A DNA stretch of 64,000 nt, taken from assembly GCA_938005315.1 (NCBI GenBank), contig CALLOB010000011.1:1-64000 (forward strand), given 5' to 3'. This DNA is from an uncultured Phycisphaerae bacterium (GTDB lineage Bacteria; Planctomycetota; Phycisphaerae; UBA1845; PWPN01). This document shows positions 9,318 to 18,394 of the stretch, piece after piece (within the stretch, counting starts at the first letter, position 1; each line of letters opens with the position of its first letter). The notes beneath the pieces were generated by a model. It saw nothing but the letters and a program-made list of their open reading frames with translations. It searched no databases and was not told where the DNA came from. Both the position numbers and the translations under genes were made by a program.

Positions 9318-9630
9318 ATCCCACGATCTTGCTGATCGTCACCTCGAGGTGCTTCTGGCGGTGGCCGATGTGGCGGCGCTCGTTCTTGCGACGCTTGTAC
9401 TTGACGACGTCGATCTTTTGGCCCTTCACCTGCCGCACGATCTGGCCGATGACCTTGGCCCCGGGGACGGTGGGCCGGCCGATACGGGCGTTCTCGCCCT
9501 CGCCCATGGCCAGGACCTCGGGGAATTCGATGGTCTCCTGGCCCTCGGCCAGATCCCGGAGATCCACGTAGATCCGGTCGCCTTCGTTGACCTTGTACTG
9601 CCGCCCGCCGTCCTGAAAGATCGCGTACAC
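9316..9630 (-). CDS. rplU: 50S ribosomal protein L21
   Basis: VYAIFQDGGRQYKVNEGDRIYVD...KRRKNERRHIGHRQKHLEVTISKIVG; GTG start at 9630. Confidence 0.95.
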   Translation of the reverse strand: MYAIFQDGGRQYKVNEGDRIYVDLRDLAEGQETIEFPEVLAMGEGENARIGRPTVPGAKVIGQIVRQVKGQKIDVVKYKRRKNERRHIGHRQKHLEVTISKIVG

Positions 9631-9670
9631 GGTTAGGACTCCGTTAGCCTGTGGTGCGTTCGAGCCCTGT

Positions 9671-9699
9671 ATTATGCCGCCGGAGGCCCTTGCGGTCAA
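9671..9699 (-). promoter_or_regulatory. Sigma70-like promoter for rplU: TTGACC-N17-CATAAT
   Basis: Minus strand -35 TTGACC (9694-9699), 17-bp spacer, -10 CATAAT (9671-9676), about 40 bp upstream of the GTG. Confidence 0.55.
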
Positions 9700-9759
9700 G
9701 CGGGCCATCCACGGCGGTCTGCAGGCTGGTCGTGACCGCCCGGGCACGGTGGTCCATGG

Positions 9760-9890
9760 TCCCGACAAAGGGGCCCTCCGCGAAGGACGCACTCCGTCGC
9801 GTCCCCGATCAGGGGCTTTCTTGCGTCGAGTCCTGCGGCCCCGACAGAACGGGGCTCTTCGTGACCGAACGGGGCCCTCCGCACGGTCCA
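9760..9890. repeat. Four degenerate copies of CCGA-N(2-5)-GGGGC-YYTYY, several able to form C4/G4 hairpins
   Basis: cccgacaaaggggccctccgc (9761), ccccgatcaggggctttcttgcg (9803), ccccgacagaacggggctcttcg (9839), ccgaacggggccctccgc (9865); block flanked by ggtccatg. Confidence 0.5.
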
Positions 9891-10076
9891 TGAATGCACT
9901 TGCCCCCGTGAAACAAGGCTCCGACGGCAGGTTGCGGGTCGACGGCGATTGCCTGGGGCACGTGGTGCGGGTAGAGTACCCACGGAGCCGGACGAGGTAC
10001 CGGTTGCAGGCCCCGCCGGGGGGCCGGTCGGCCTCGTGGGGTCCGGCGAGAAGCCAGCGAAAGGTGGTCAGGAACC

Positions 10077-10529
10077 GTGGGCAGGATCCTCATTCGCGGC
10101 CGGCGGCTCGAGGTGGTGGTCGGGCTGATATCGTCGGGTTTTCTGGCGGGCTGCACCGGCACCGTGAGCAGCACCTCGACCTCCGGCCCGCTGGGGGCTC
10201 TCCTGACCGCGTACAAGACCTCCACCCTGCTGCTGCGGATCAACAACGCCACGGGCTACAACGTCCAGGTGGACCTTCAGGTGGACGGGGCTCTGATCAC
10301 GCTTCCGGTGTGCACCACCGCCACAAAGGTGTGCGACTACCTTCTGGAGCACTGCCCCCAGTCGTTCGCCATCACGCAGGAGCGGTGGCTCAACGCCGAC
10401 GGCGGCTTTGCGGGGGTGCGCAGCTACCTCGGCAACGAGGCCTTCACCTTCCGACCCGGCGAGTTCAGCTGCGGCAGTACCATCCTGCTGGAGTTCAGCA
10501 CCACCGGCGGCACGGTTCAGCAGCTCTGA
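10077..10529 (+). CDS. Hypothetical lipoprotein
   Basis: Signal peptide with lipobox (GFLAG-C) and 150 aa ORF. Confidence 0.65.
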   Translation: MGRILIRGRRLEVVVGLISSGFLAGCTGTVSSTSTSGPLGALLTAYKTSTLLLRINNATGYNVQVDLQVDGALITLPVCTTATKVCDYLLEHCPQSFAITQERWLNADGGFAGVRSYLGNEAFTFRPGEFSCGSTILLEFSTTGGTVQQL

Positions 10530-10618
10530 CCGCCGCGAGCCGCCCGCTTCCCACGCGCCGCATTCGTACCCGCGAGATTGCCCGGTCGAAGAAGCCGGCC
10601 GTAATGGAGACGCGCGTC

Positions 10619-12268
10619 TCAGGCCCCACCGTCCCCAGGGGAATCCGGGGCTGCCCGGGAGGCTTCGGGCGGCGAGGCCTCCAGGACATATAAATCGCCG
10701 ACGCGGCGCCACATTCCGGCCGGACACGGCGTCCGCGGGCGATCCGCGTTCAGAGGGACCAGCACCACCGACCGCAGGTGGCCCGTGCCGTCGCGAAGCA
10801 GGCGGGATTGCGGCGAGCCTTCCCAGCCGTCCCTCGGCGCGTAAACCGCCTCGATGCCCGGATACTCCCCCACCCGCAGCCGGTAGCGCACCGCCGGCAT
10901 GGCCATGGAGTCCTCGACGACGATCAGCCCGCCGGGGGCAGCCAACTCGGCCGCATGGCGGCTCAGGCGGTCGGCGGAGCGCTCGAATGCCGCCCAGGGA
11001 AGCAGCAGGTAGGCGTAGTCATCCCGGTAGGGCTTGTGGCGAGCCCGGCTACCGAGCAGGTCAAGCCTCCGCGCGATCTCAGTGCCGACGGCATAGCACA
11101 GCGGGGTCACCGCCAGCATCGCCCAGGCGGCCGTCAGAAGCAGACGGCCACGCCTCTGAGGCAGGAGGTCCAACATCGCCGAAAGGCCGATCCCCGCGAA
11201 AATGCACAGATACAGATACATCGGCAGAAAAAACGTGTGCTGATCGACCACGTTGTACCGGAGAGCGAAGGCCGCATGGACGCACAGGGCCGCCAGGAGG
11301 AAGATGCGGACCGACCGTCCGTCAGACGAGGTCGCACCCGCAAACAGGCCGCGAACCGCCAGGGGCAGCAGCAGGTTGGGGAAGTTGAAGGCGATGAAGG
11401 CGGCGCTCGTGGCCAGCAGACGCAGCGGCACGGCCGTGTTCAGGACGTTCTGCGAGTAACGGATGCCGAACAGTGACTCGCGGAGGGTGCCCCCCCATTC
11501 ACCCGACGCCAGCCCCCGGGAAACCACGAGCCAGAGATAGGGTGAGGCGCCCACCGTCCAAAGGGCGGCTGCCGCCGGCAGGACGCGGGGCATCCATCGA
11601 CCGGCGCAAAGGCCCCGCAGCGTGATCCACGCCAGGGCCGGCAGGGTGAGCATCGCCTGGAGGTGATTGGCCGTGCCCAGACCGTTGAGCAGCCAGGCCG
11701 CCAGGAGCCATCGGCGCCGGCCTTTCAGGCAGGCCGCGACGCACCAGCACTCGGCCGCCATCAGGGCGGTGTTCACGGTGTAGACTTCCGCGACGGCGGC
11801 CATGTGCCAGAAGGTGTTGGCCAGCCCCAGCGACGCGGCGGCCAGCGCGGCGGCGGCGGGTCGGGACGTCAGGGTCAGGACGCAGCCGTAGAGGTTGGCC
11901 AGCGTCAGCGCGGCCGCCAACGCACTGACCATGGTCACCGCGAAGGCCGGCTCGATCGGCACGACGGTCACGGCCAGGCGACCCAGTCCGTGATGGATCG
12001 GATGGCTCAGGGCCAGTCCGAGGCGTCCGATCATGTCCCGATCGAGCACCCGAAGGATGAACTCGCCGGAATCCTGCCACTGGGCCCCGCGGGCGGCGGT
12101 GACCAGGTAGAGCACTGCCCCGGCGACGAGGACCACCGCGTAACCGAACGCCAGGGAGCGTGCGTCCTGCGGTCGTCGGGCGATGGAATTGCCGGCCACT
12201 CGCGTCGCTGCCTGCCGAGCCGGACGGCGAGAGTCATGCCGCCCGGCACGCGCCGGTCGCGGCGGCAC
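10619..12268 (-). CDS. DUF2723/GT39-like multi-TM membrane protein
   Basis: Many TM segments; ..YLVTAARGAQWQDSGEFILRVLDRD.. near N-terminus; ..FWHMAAVAEVYTVN.. typical of DUF2723 proteins. Confidence 0.7.
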   Translation of the reverse strand: MPPRPARAGRHDSRRPARQAATRVAGNSIARRPQDARSLAFGYAVVLVAGAVLYLVTAARGAQWQDSGEFILRVLDRDMIGRLGLALSHPIHHGLGRLAVTVVPIEPAFAVTMVSALAAALTLANLYGCVLTLTSRPAAAALAAASLGLANTFWHMAAVAEVYTVNTALMAAECWCVAACLKGRRRWLLAAWLLNGLGTANHLQAMLTLPALAWITLRGLCAGRWMPRVLPAAAALWTVGASPYLWLVVSRGLASGEWGGTLRESLFGIRYSQNVLNTAVPLRLLATSAAFIAFNFPNLLLPLAVRGLFAGATSSDGRSVRIFLLAALCVHAAFALRYNVVDQHTFFLPMYLYLCIFAGIGLSAMLDLLPQRRGRLLLTAAWAMLAVTPLCYAVGTEIARRLDLLGSRARHKPYRDDYAYLLLPWAAFERSADRLSRHAAELAAPGGLIVVEDSMAMPAVRYRLRVGEYPGIEAVYAPRDGWEGSPQSRLLRDGTGHLRSVVLVPLNADRPRTPCPAGMWRRVGDLYVLEASPPEASRAAPDSPGDGGA

Positions 12269-12403
12269 TTGCCGATCCCGCGTCGGGCGTCCATGATAGC
12301 CCCGCGTCGCGGGCGGGCAAGGTCCGGCCGCCGTCCGAAGGCCCAGGCCGCGCGGAGCCCGGCCCGTGCGGGATCGCGGGCGCTGGAGCCGCAGGGTTCA
12401 GGA

Positions 12404-13156
12404 ATGCGTGAATCAACGCCGCAGCCGGATGCCGTCCCGGACCCACCGCCCGGTGCGCCGCCCCTACCGCTCAGGAGTCAGTGGCGAAGGCTTCCCGGCC
12501 TCCTGTTCAGATCGCTGCGCAACCTCCTGGCGCTGGGGATGCTGCTTCAGATCCTGCTGGCGGTGACGCCGGTGACGGAAAAAGTGCTCTTGTGGCTGTC
12601 GGTCACCGGCCCGCCGCAGAAGGCCGACGTGATCGTCTGCCTGGGGGGCAATGCCGCAAGAGAGATCCGCGCCGCGTGGCTGTATCGACAGGGATGGGCC
12701 CCCCTGGTGGTGGTCAGCAATCGGCCGATCGCCGCCGAAGCGATGCGCGAGACGCTGCTGCTGGCCGGCGTACCCCGCGGCCGGATCCTGGTCGACAACC
12801 GCTCTTACGTGACCGCCGATCACCCCGAGTCGATCGCCCGCCTGCCGGGCATGGACCGCGAGCGGACGAAGTTCCTCATCGTCACCGATCACGCCCACAG
12901 TCGCCGTGCCGAGGCCTGCTTCCGCAAGGCCGGCTACCGCCACATGACGTTCTACGGGGGACCGCCGCCGCTGGAGGACGGCATCGAGGAGGGCAAGCGG
13001 TGGCGATGGCGGGTGATGAAACTGCCTTCCATCGTCTATGAGCTTTCCGGCCTGCTGACCTACTGGCTCAAGGGAACGATCGACGCGCCGTGGTCCGCAC
13101 CATCGTCTTACCTGAATCGCCAGGTTCCCGCCACGGTTTCGGCCTCGGCCCGGTAA
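12404..13156 (+). CDS. YdcF family (DUF218) protein
   Basis: TM anchor then ..KADVIVCLGGNAAREIRAAWLYRQGWAPLVVVSN.., ..FLIVTDHAHSRRAEACFRKAGY.. Confidence 0.85.
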   Translation: MRESTPQPDAVPDPPPGAPPLPLRSQWRRLPGLLFRSLRNLLALGMLLQILLAVTPVTEKVLLWLSVTGPPQKADVIVCLGGNAAREIRAAWLYRQGWAPLVVVSNRPIAAEAMRETLLLAGVPRGRILVDNRSYVTADHPESIARLPGMDRERTKFLIVTDHAHSRRAEACFRKAGYRHMTFYGGPPPLEDGIEEGKRWRWRVMKLPSIVYELSGLLTYWLKGTIDAPWSAPSSYLNRQVPATVSASAR

Positions 13157-13187
13157 ACGGCGACCTGGTGGATCTCGCCCGCATTGC

Positions 13188-13410
13188 GGCATGACCGGGC
13201 AGGCGGCAGGAGCCTGCACCAGGCCCCGAAGTCGCCGGTCCCGGGCTGCGAAGCGGTTCATGGCGCATTCCGGGCGCGGTCATGCCAGGCGGGGCGCACC
13301 GACTTCGGCGGCCGAAAGGGACGTCGGTCGCTACGGCGTTATGACCGATGTGCGGGCATCCCGGACGCCGGGTGCTGACCAGCACCGGTCGCCCGATACC
13401 GGCATGCCCG
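13188..13410. other. Structured intergenic region (multiple perfect inverted repeats, two interleaved)
   Basis: GGCATGACCG 13188/CGGTCATGCC 13277; CCGAAGTCG 13226/CGACTTCGG 13300; CGGGCAT 13353/ATGCCCG 13404 enclosing GGTGCTGACCAGCACC 13371. Confidence 0.4.
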
Positions 13411-13439
13411 GCGGTCGCAGCGGTGGCGCAACAAGAAGG

Positions 13440-13475
13440 ACGTCCCGCCGGATCCCCTCCCTGCCGGCGGAACGT
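13440..13475. terminator. 12-bp hairpin with one mismatch, candidate terminator/attenuator
   Basis: ACGTCCCGCCGG-(12 nt)-CCGGCGGAACGT, downstream of the minus-strand ORF at 13511. Confidence 0.35.
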
Positions 13476-13510
13476 CGATCAAACCGTCCCGGAACCGCCC
13501 GCTCCGGCGG

Positions 13511-13759
13511 CTATTCGGTCAGCCAGCGTTCCAGGTCGTCCACTGCCTCGGCGTGGGAGGCGAAGGGGCCGGCGACGTCCTGCCGCACCGGCGAGAGCCC
13601 CTCGGCATCGGTGCAGTCGAAAACCTTGGACGGATGGTCCAGCGCGAACCGGCCGTAGCTGTGGTACCAGCCGGTGCATCCGTCCGGCACGCCGTGCTCG
13701 GGCTCCTCGAAATAGGCAACCAGTGACTGGGCCTGATAATCCTGTACCGCCGTTGCCAT
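13511..13759 (-). CDS. Small hypothetical protein
   Basis: MATAVQDYQAQSLVAYFEEPEHGVPDGCTGWYHSYGRFALDHPSKVFDC... non-repetitive composition, no overlapping better ORF. Confidence 0.5.
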   Translation of the reverse strand: MATAVQDYQAQSLVAYFEEPEHGVPDGCTGWYHSYGRFALDHPSKVFDCTDAEGLSPVRQDVAGPFASHAEAVDDLERWLTE

Positions 13760-14092
13760 GCCGCTTCTGCCTCCCTCGGCGAAGTTCACCCATGAACTGC
13801 TGCGATTGCGAGGTTAGCCTACGATATAACCGCGGGCCGGCAAGCCACCGTTGCGGCAATCAACATGTCGGGCGACGGTTGCGGTGCGACGTCCGATAGA
13901 CCCCGCAGCGCGCCCACGAGCCGCGGGTCCGGAACGGCGGGCCGCCAGGCCTCGCATGCCGCCAGGCCGCCCTCCGAGGACCGTCACGAATGCCTGATCC
14001 GGGCCGACCCGTAGGAATCGCCGGAGACATGGGCCTGCGGGCCCTCGACCTGTTTGCGCAGGATGGGATCGGGGTTATGCTGAGGCCCGGGA

Positions 14093-14671
14093 ATGGAATG
14101 CCTGAGGGACCGGTCGGCGCGTATCCGGCCGGCAGGCTGGAGTCGGGTGCCAACGTCCGTGACCATTGATCGATCCGGTCCTGCGATCGCGACGGTCAGC
14201 CACCCCAGCCACGAGGGCTGCCTGGTATGCGGCCCGTGCAACCACCGCGGGATGAACATCGTGTTCTCCCGCGGAGCGGACGGCTGGACGGAGGCGAGGC
14301 TCCGCGCCGGCGTACATCTGCAGGGCTATCCGCGGATGATGCACGGAGGCGTGGTCTCGCTGCTGCTGGACGCGGCGATGACCCATTGCCTTTTCCAGGC
14401 GGGCTGCACGGCGGTCACCGCCCGGATGGAGATCAAGTTCCGCCGACCTTTCGATGTCGACGCGGACGTCAGCGTGCGGGCCCGTCTGGTCCGCGCGTCG
14501 CCTCCGGCATATCAGCTCCGGGCCGAACTCCTGCAGGATGGTCGGGTGATGGCCTCGGCGCTGGGGCTTTTCGTGCATCGTCCCGAACTGCAGACGCAGA
14601 GCAAGCCGACGGTTCGGCACGTCCCGGCGTCGACGCGTGACCGACCTGTGGAAAAGAGCGGGATATCATGA
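14093..14671 (+). CDS. PaaI-type thioesterase (hotdog fold); true start possibly near 14159
   Basis: ..HEGCLVCGPCNHRGMNIVF..MMHGGVVSLLLDAAMTHCLFQ..TARMEIKFRRPF.. Confidence 0.8.
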   Translation: MECLRDRSARIRPAGWSRVPTSVTIDRSGPAIATVSHPSHEGCLVCGPCNHRGMNIVFSRGADGWTEARLRAGVHLQGYPRMMHGGVVSLLLDAAMTHCLFQAGCTAVTARMEIKFRRPFDVDADVSVRARLVRASPPAYQLRAELLQDGRVMASALGLFVHRPELQTQSKPTVRHVPASTRDRPVEKSGIS

Positions 14672-15126
14672 GAATCCGCGTTCAGGCTCTTTGTCTGCTG
14701 TTCTTGTCGGCCTGGATCGTGACGGCCGGCGGCTGCCGCAGCACCGATGCCCGCCCGGCCGCGGGTTCCGCCCGCGACGGCGTGTTCATTCATCTGACCA
14801 GGGGACCGGATGATCCCCACGCCGTCGCCATGGCCCTGAAGATGGCCAACCTGATGGCCGCCGACCGCGACGTGCTGGTCTATTGCGACCTGAAGGGCAT
14901 CCTCACGGTGCTGAAGGACGCCCCGGACATCGGATTCGCGGGCTTCGAGTCCTCGCACGCCCAGATTCGCGCGCTGCTGGAGCGGTCGGTGCCGATCTAC
15001 GCGTGCCCGGGCTGCCTCAAGGCCCTGGGCAAGACGCCCGAGGATCTGATGCCGGGCATCCAGGTCGCGAACAAGGAGGCGTTCTTCACGTTCACCCGGG
15101 GACGCATCCTGACCATCGACTACTGA
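14668..15126 (+). CDS. DsrE-like family protein with N-terminal signal sequence
   Basis: Signal/lipoprotein-like N-terminus then ..GVFIHLTRGPDDPHAVAMALKMANLMAADRDVLVYCDLKGI..VPIYACPGCLKALGK.. Confidence 0.75.
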   Translation: MRIRVQALCLLFLSAWIVTAGGCRSTDARPAAGSARDGVFIHLTRGPDDPHAVAMALKMANLMAADRDVLVYCDLKGILTVLKDAPDIGFAGFESSHAQIRALLERSVPIYACPGCLKALGKTPEDLMPGIQVANKEAFFTFTRGRILTIDY

Positions 15127-15404
15127 GCCACCGGAGCCCGCACGCCATGGCTGCAGGATCGACGACCATCACGGTCGTGGCCGCGAACGCCGTCCACCGG
15201 CGCGACCTGGTGGGCCTGGCGCACTGCACGGGGTTTCCCGCCATGGTCCGCCCGGATCGGGAGCTTACCGGCCGGGGCATCCTGTGCGGCGCGGGCGTGC
15301 GTCTGGAGTTCGAGTGCGGCCTTCAGAAAGAGGCGGGATCGTGCCGGCCGGCGAGCGACACTTCGCGACGATCGCCCGGCGGCGAGGCCTCGCGGAGGAA
15401 ACAC

Positions 15405-15908
15405 ATGACCTGCGAATTGCGGGTGATCGGAACGATCCGCAGCCCGCTGATCGAGCCGGCCGGGGCACCGATTCAGCCGGTGTATGCCGAGGGGCTGGTC
15501 GGCACCGTCGAGGTTTTCGAGCCGTATGCCGAGGGGCTGGCCGACCTGGCAGGCTTCGAGCGGATCTGGGTGCTGTACTGGTGTCATCTCGCGTCCGCGC
15601 CCTCCATGAGGGTGATTCCGTATCGCGACAACCTCGAGCGGGGGTTGTTCGCCACCCGGGCCCCGGCCAGGCCCAACCCCATAGGGCTGTCCTGCGTGCG
15701 GCTGCTGGCCGTGGAGGGCCGGCGGCTGCGGGTGGCCGACCTCGACATTCTTGATCATTCGCCGCTGCTGGACATCAAGCCGTATGTGCCGGAGTTCGAC
15801 AGCTTTCCGGAAAGCCGCGCGGGTTGGCTTTCCCGCCCTGCTGTTCAGCGGAAGCGAGCGGATGACCGGTTCCATGACCGTCCGCCCCCGTCGGGAAACT
15901 GCATCTGA
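15405..15908 (+). CDS. trmO: TrmO/TsaA-like tRNA m6t6A37 methyltransferase
   Basis: ..IGTIRSPL..GTVEVFEPYAEGLADLAGFERIWVLYWCH..LFATRAPARPNPIGLSCVRLL..LLDIKPYVPEFD; RBS GGAGG before ATG 15405. Confidence 0.85.
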   Translation: MTCELRVIGTIRSPLIEPAGAPIQPVYAEGLVGTVEVFEPYAEGLADLAGFERIWVLYWCHLASAPSMRVIPYRDNLERGLFATRAPARPNPIGLSCVRLLAVEGRRLRVADLDILDHSPLLDIKPYVPEFDSFPESRAGWLSRPAVQRKRADDRFHDRPPPSGNCI

Positions 15909-16010
15909 CCGCGCACCGCGGCGGAGGTCGTGCAGGCCGAGCCGGGGCATGCGGCCGACGGCGATCGACCTGCCGACGAGGGTACGCCGGACGGAGGGAG
16001 TCCGCACGAC

Positions 16011-16727
16011 TCAGCGGCCGGAGGACGTGATGGCGGTCTCCTTGTCGATCATCACCTGCAGGAGTTCCGCAGCGGTCTCCACCTCCATCAGGCAGGCGAT
16101 GGTGTCGGTGTCGAGGATCCGCACCAGCCGGGCGAGGGTTCGCAGGTGGTGGCGGTCGTCATGGCAGCAGATCAGGAAGAACAGGCGGGTCAGGTCCCGG
16201 TAGGGCGAATCGAAGGCGATGCCGTGCGGGAGGCGGGCGACGCAGATCAGCGGTTCGGCCGAGACGTAGGGCATGGGCTGTCGCGGGTGCGGGATGGCCA
16301 GGCCGTTGGGCAGCGCGGTGGAGCACATGGATTCCCGCTGCACCAGCGCCTCCAGCAGTCCCTCGGCGTCGTAAAGCAGGCCGGTCCGCTCCGCCAGCCG
16401 GACGAGCTCCCTGAGCACCGAAGTCCGGCTGTTGGCCCGCAGGCCGACATCGATGCCCGATAGACCCATGAGGCCGGTGACGATCATTTCCGGCTCGCCG
16501 GGCGTTCCCTCGGGGCCCATGCTGCGTTCGATGGCCACGAGGCGGTCGTGGTCCAGCAGGTGCATCTCCTGCTGAAGCCACTCGGTCACCTTGGCGCGAT
16601 TGAAGCGCCACTGGCCGCCGATCTTGTCGCCGGGCAGCCTGCCACGGTCCGCGAGGCGCCTGACGTCGCGCACGTCCATGCCGACGTGCCTGGCGAACTC
16701 TTCCAGACTCATGCTGCGGTAAGGCAC
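16011..16727 (-). CDS. Excisionase/MerR-type HTH domain fused to PTS EIIA-2 domain
   Basis: MSLEEFARHVGMDVRDVRRLADRGRLPGDKIGGQWRFNRAKVTEWLQQEM then EIIA-2 core ..STALPNGLAIPHPRQPMPYVSAEPLICVARLPHGIAFDS.. Confidence 0.85.
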   Translation of the reverse strand: MPYRSMSLEEFARHVGMDVRDVRRLADRGRLPGDKIGGQWRFNRAKVTEWLQQEMHLLDHDRLVAIERSMGPEGTPGEPEMIVTGLMGLSGIDVGLRANSRTSVLRELVRLAERTGLLYDAEGLLEALVQRESMCSTALPNGLAIPHPRQPMPYVSAEPLICVARLPHGIAFDSPYRDLTRLFFLICCHDDRHHLRTLARLVRILDTDTIACLMEVETAAELLQVMIDKETAITSSGR

Positions 16728-16924
16728 CGGATCGATCCTGCGGCAGCGGCAGGGCCTCGCGGCCGCGCATCTGGCCCCCCATCACGTCCCTCCGGGACAT
16801 TATATCCCCGCGCATCGCCCTTTCCACGCCGCGACGCGTGCAGCATCCGCCGGTTGCGGGAACGGCGTCTGCGGCCTCGGCCGCGGCGGCCGACGGGAAA
16901 CCAGCCGGGGCGTGTCTTGCGGTC

Positions 16925-18373
16925 TCAGGAGTCCGGCCGTCGGAGCCCCCAGACGGCTTCGGCGGCCAGCTCGCCGGAGTGTACGCAGTCCGGGACGCCG
17001 ACACCGCCGAAGGCGTTCCCCGCCAGGGCCAGGCCGGGCCAGCGACCCGCCATGGCCTGAATGGCCGCGACTCGGTGAAGGTGCCCCACGGGGTACTGCG
17101 GCATGGACCGCGGCCAGCGGTGCAGCTCGACGAATTCCGGATCGCCGCGCAGGCCGATCAGATCGCGCAGATCGGCCAGGACGCCATGTTGCATGTCCTG
17201 GTCGGACAGTTCGTAGATATGCGGGTGAGTCGCCCCGCCCAGAAAGGCCCGGATCAGCAGCCACCCCTCCGGCGCGCGGCCGGGGAACTTGACGCTGCTG
17301 AAGGTGGCCGCGATCAGCGTCCGGCGCTCGACGGCCGGAATCACGAAGCCGAAGCCGTCCAGCGGATGTTGCACCTGTTGGCGGCGCAAGGCCATGGTCA
17401 TGGTGGCGGAGGAGGCGTAGTCGATCGTGGCCAGCTCGGAGGCGAGTGGAGGGTCGAGGGGTTCGAGAATGGGCGCGGTTTCATGGGCCTGGCAGGTCAG
17501 GATCACCGCCTCGGCCTGGCGGACGGAGCCGTCGGCCAGTTTCACGGACCAGCCCCCCTGATTGTGCTGGACCCGGCGCACGGGCGTGTCCGTCTCGACG
17601 GCCCCGGCCGGCAGACGGGCCAGCAACGCCCCGGTGAGGACGTCCATGCCGCCTCGCAGCGCGACGAACATGCTGTAGCGGGCGCCGCTGTCGGCGGGCG
17701 CGACGCCGGCGGCCCGCCGGCCGCGGCGCATGGCGAGGATCAGGCTGCGGTGCTCGCGCTCCATGTCCAGGAATCGCGGCATCGTCGCCCGAAGGCTGAG
17801 GTTTTCGGGGTCGGCGGTGTAGATCCCCCCCACCAGCGGCTGAGCGATGCGTTCCAGGGCCTCCCGTCCCAGGCGGCGGCGGACGAAGGAAGCCAGGCTC
17901 TCGTCGCCGTCGATGCCGTGGTCGCGGCGCGGAAGGACGAGGTCCAGACCCATTCGCAGCTTGCCCGGCCAGCTGAACAGCCGGCTGGCCAGCATGGGCA
18001 TGATCCGCGTGGGAGCCAGCAGCAGGAAGCCCTCGGGGACGGGGTGCAGCGTGCCGTCGCGGACCACGAACGTGCGGCGGCAGTCGGGGTTGGTGGGGAT
18101 CAGCTCGTTCTCCAGGCCCAGCCGCCGGCACAGGGCCAGGCCCCAGGGTTTCTGGGTGATGAACGAGTCCGGGCCGCCTTCAATCAGGAAGCCGTCGCGG
18201 CGCCGGGTCAGGATCGCCCCGCCGACGCGGGAACGGGCCTCGAGCACGAGCAGATCCAGCGGCCTGCCCTCGGAGGAGGCGAGTTCCACCAGCCGGTGGG
18301 CGGCGGCCAGGCCCGAGACCCCCGCCCCCACCACGATGACGCTCTTCGGCCGGTCGCCGGCACAGCCCGTCAC
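16925..18373 (-). CDS. hemG: Protoporphyrinogen oxidase (FAD, HemY/HemG type)
   Basis: ..VIVVGAGVSGLAAAHRL..IEGGPDSFITQKPWGLALCRRLGL..GGIYTADPENLSLRATMPRF.. classic PPO. Confidence 0.9.
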   Translation of the reverse strand: MTGCAGDRPKSVIVVGAGVSGLAAAHRLVELASSEGRPLDLLVLEARSRVGGAILTRRRDGFLIEGGPDSFITQKPWGLALCRRLGLENELIPTNPDCRRTFVVRDGTLHPVPEGFLLLAPTRIMPMLASRLFSWPGKLRMGLDLVLPRRDHGIDGDESLASFVRRRLGREALERIAQPLVGGIYTADPENLSLRATMPRFLDMEREHRSLILAMRRGRRAAGVAPADSGARYSMFVALRGGMDVLTGALLARLPAGAVETDTPVRRVQHNQGGWSVKLADGSVRQAEAVILTCQAHETAPILEPLDPPLASELATIDYASSATMTMALRRQQVQHPLDGFGFVIPAVERRTLIAATFSSVKFPGRAPEGWLLIRAFLGGATHPHIYELSDQDMQHGVLADLRDLIGLRGDPEFVELHRWPRSMPQYPVGHLHRVAAIQAMAGRWPGLALAGNAFGGVGVPDCVHSGELAAEAVWGLRRPDS

Positions 18374-18394
18374 GTCCGTTCCCCGACGATGAGA

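Noticed and set aside
9674-10693. 339-aa plus-strand ORF across the repeat region and lipoprotein
   Set aside because: Low-complexity; the lipoprotein frame at 10077 has a signal peptide and lipobox and is preferred.
15482-15540. 16-bp direct repeat TATGCCGAGGGGCTGG (15482 and 15525)
   Set aside because: Lies in the TrmO coding region; both copies encode YAEGL, the second matching the family motif; likely coincidence.
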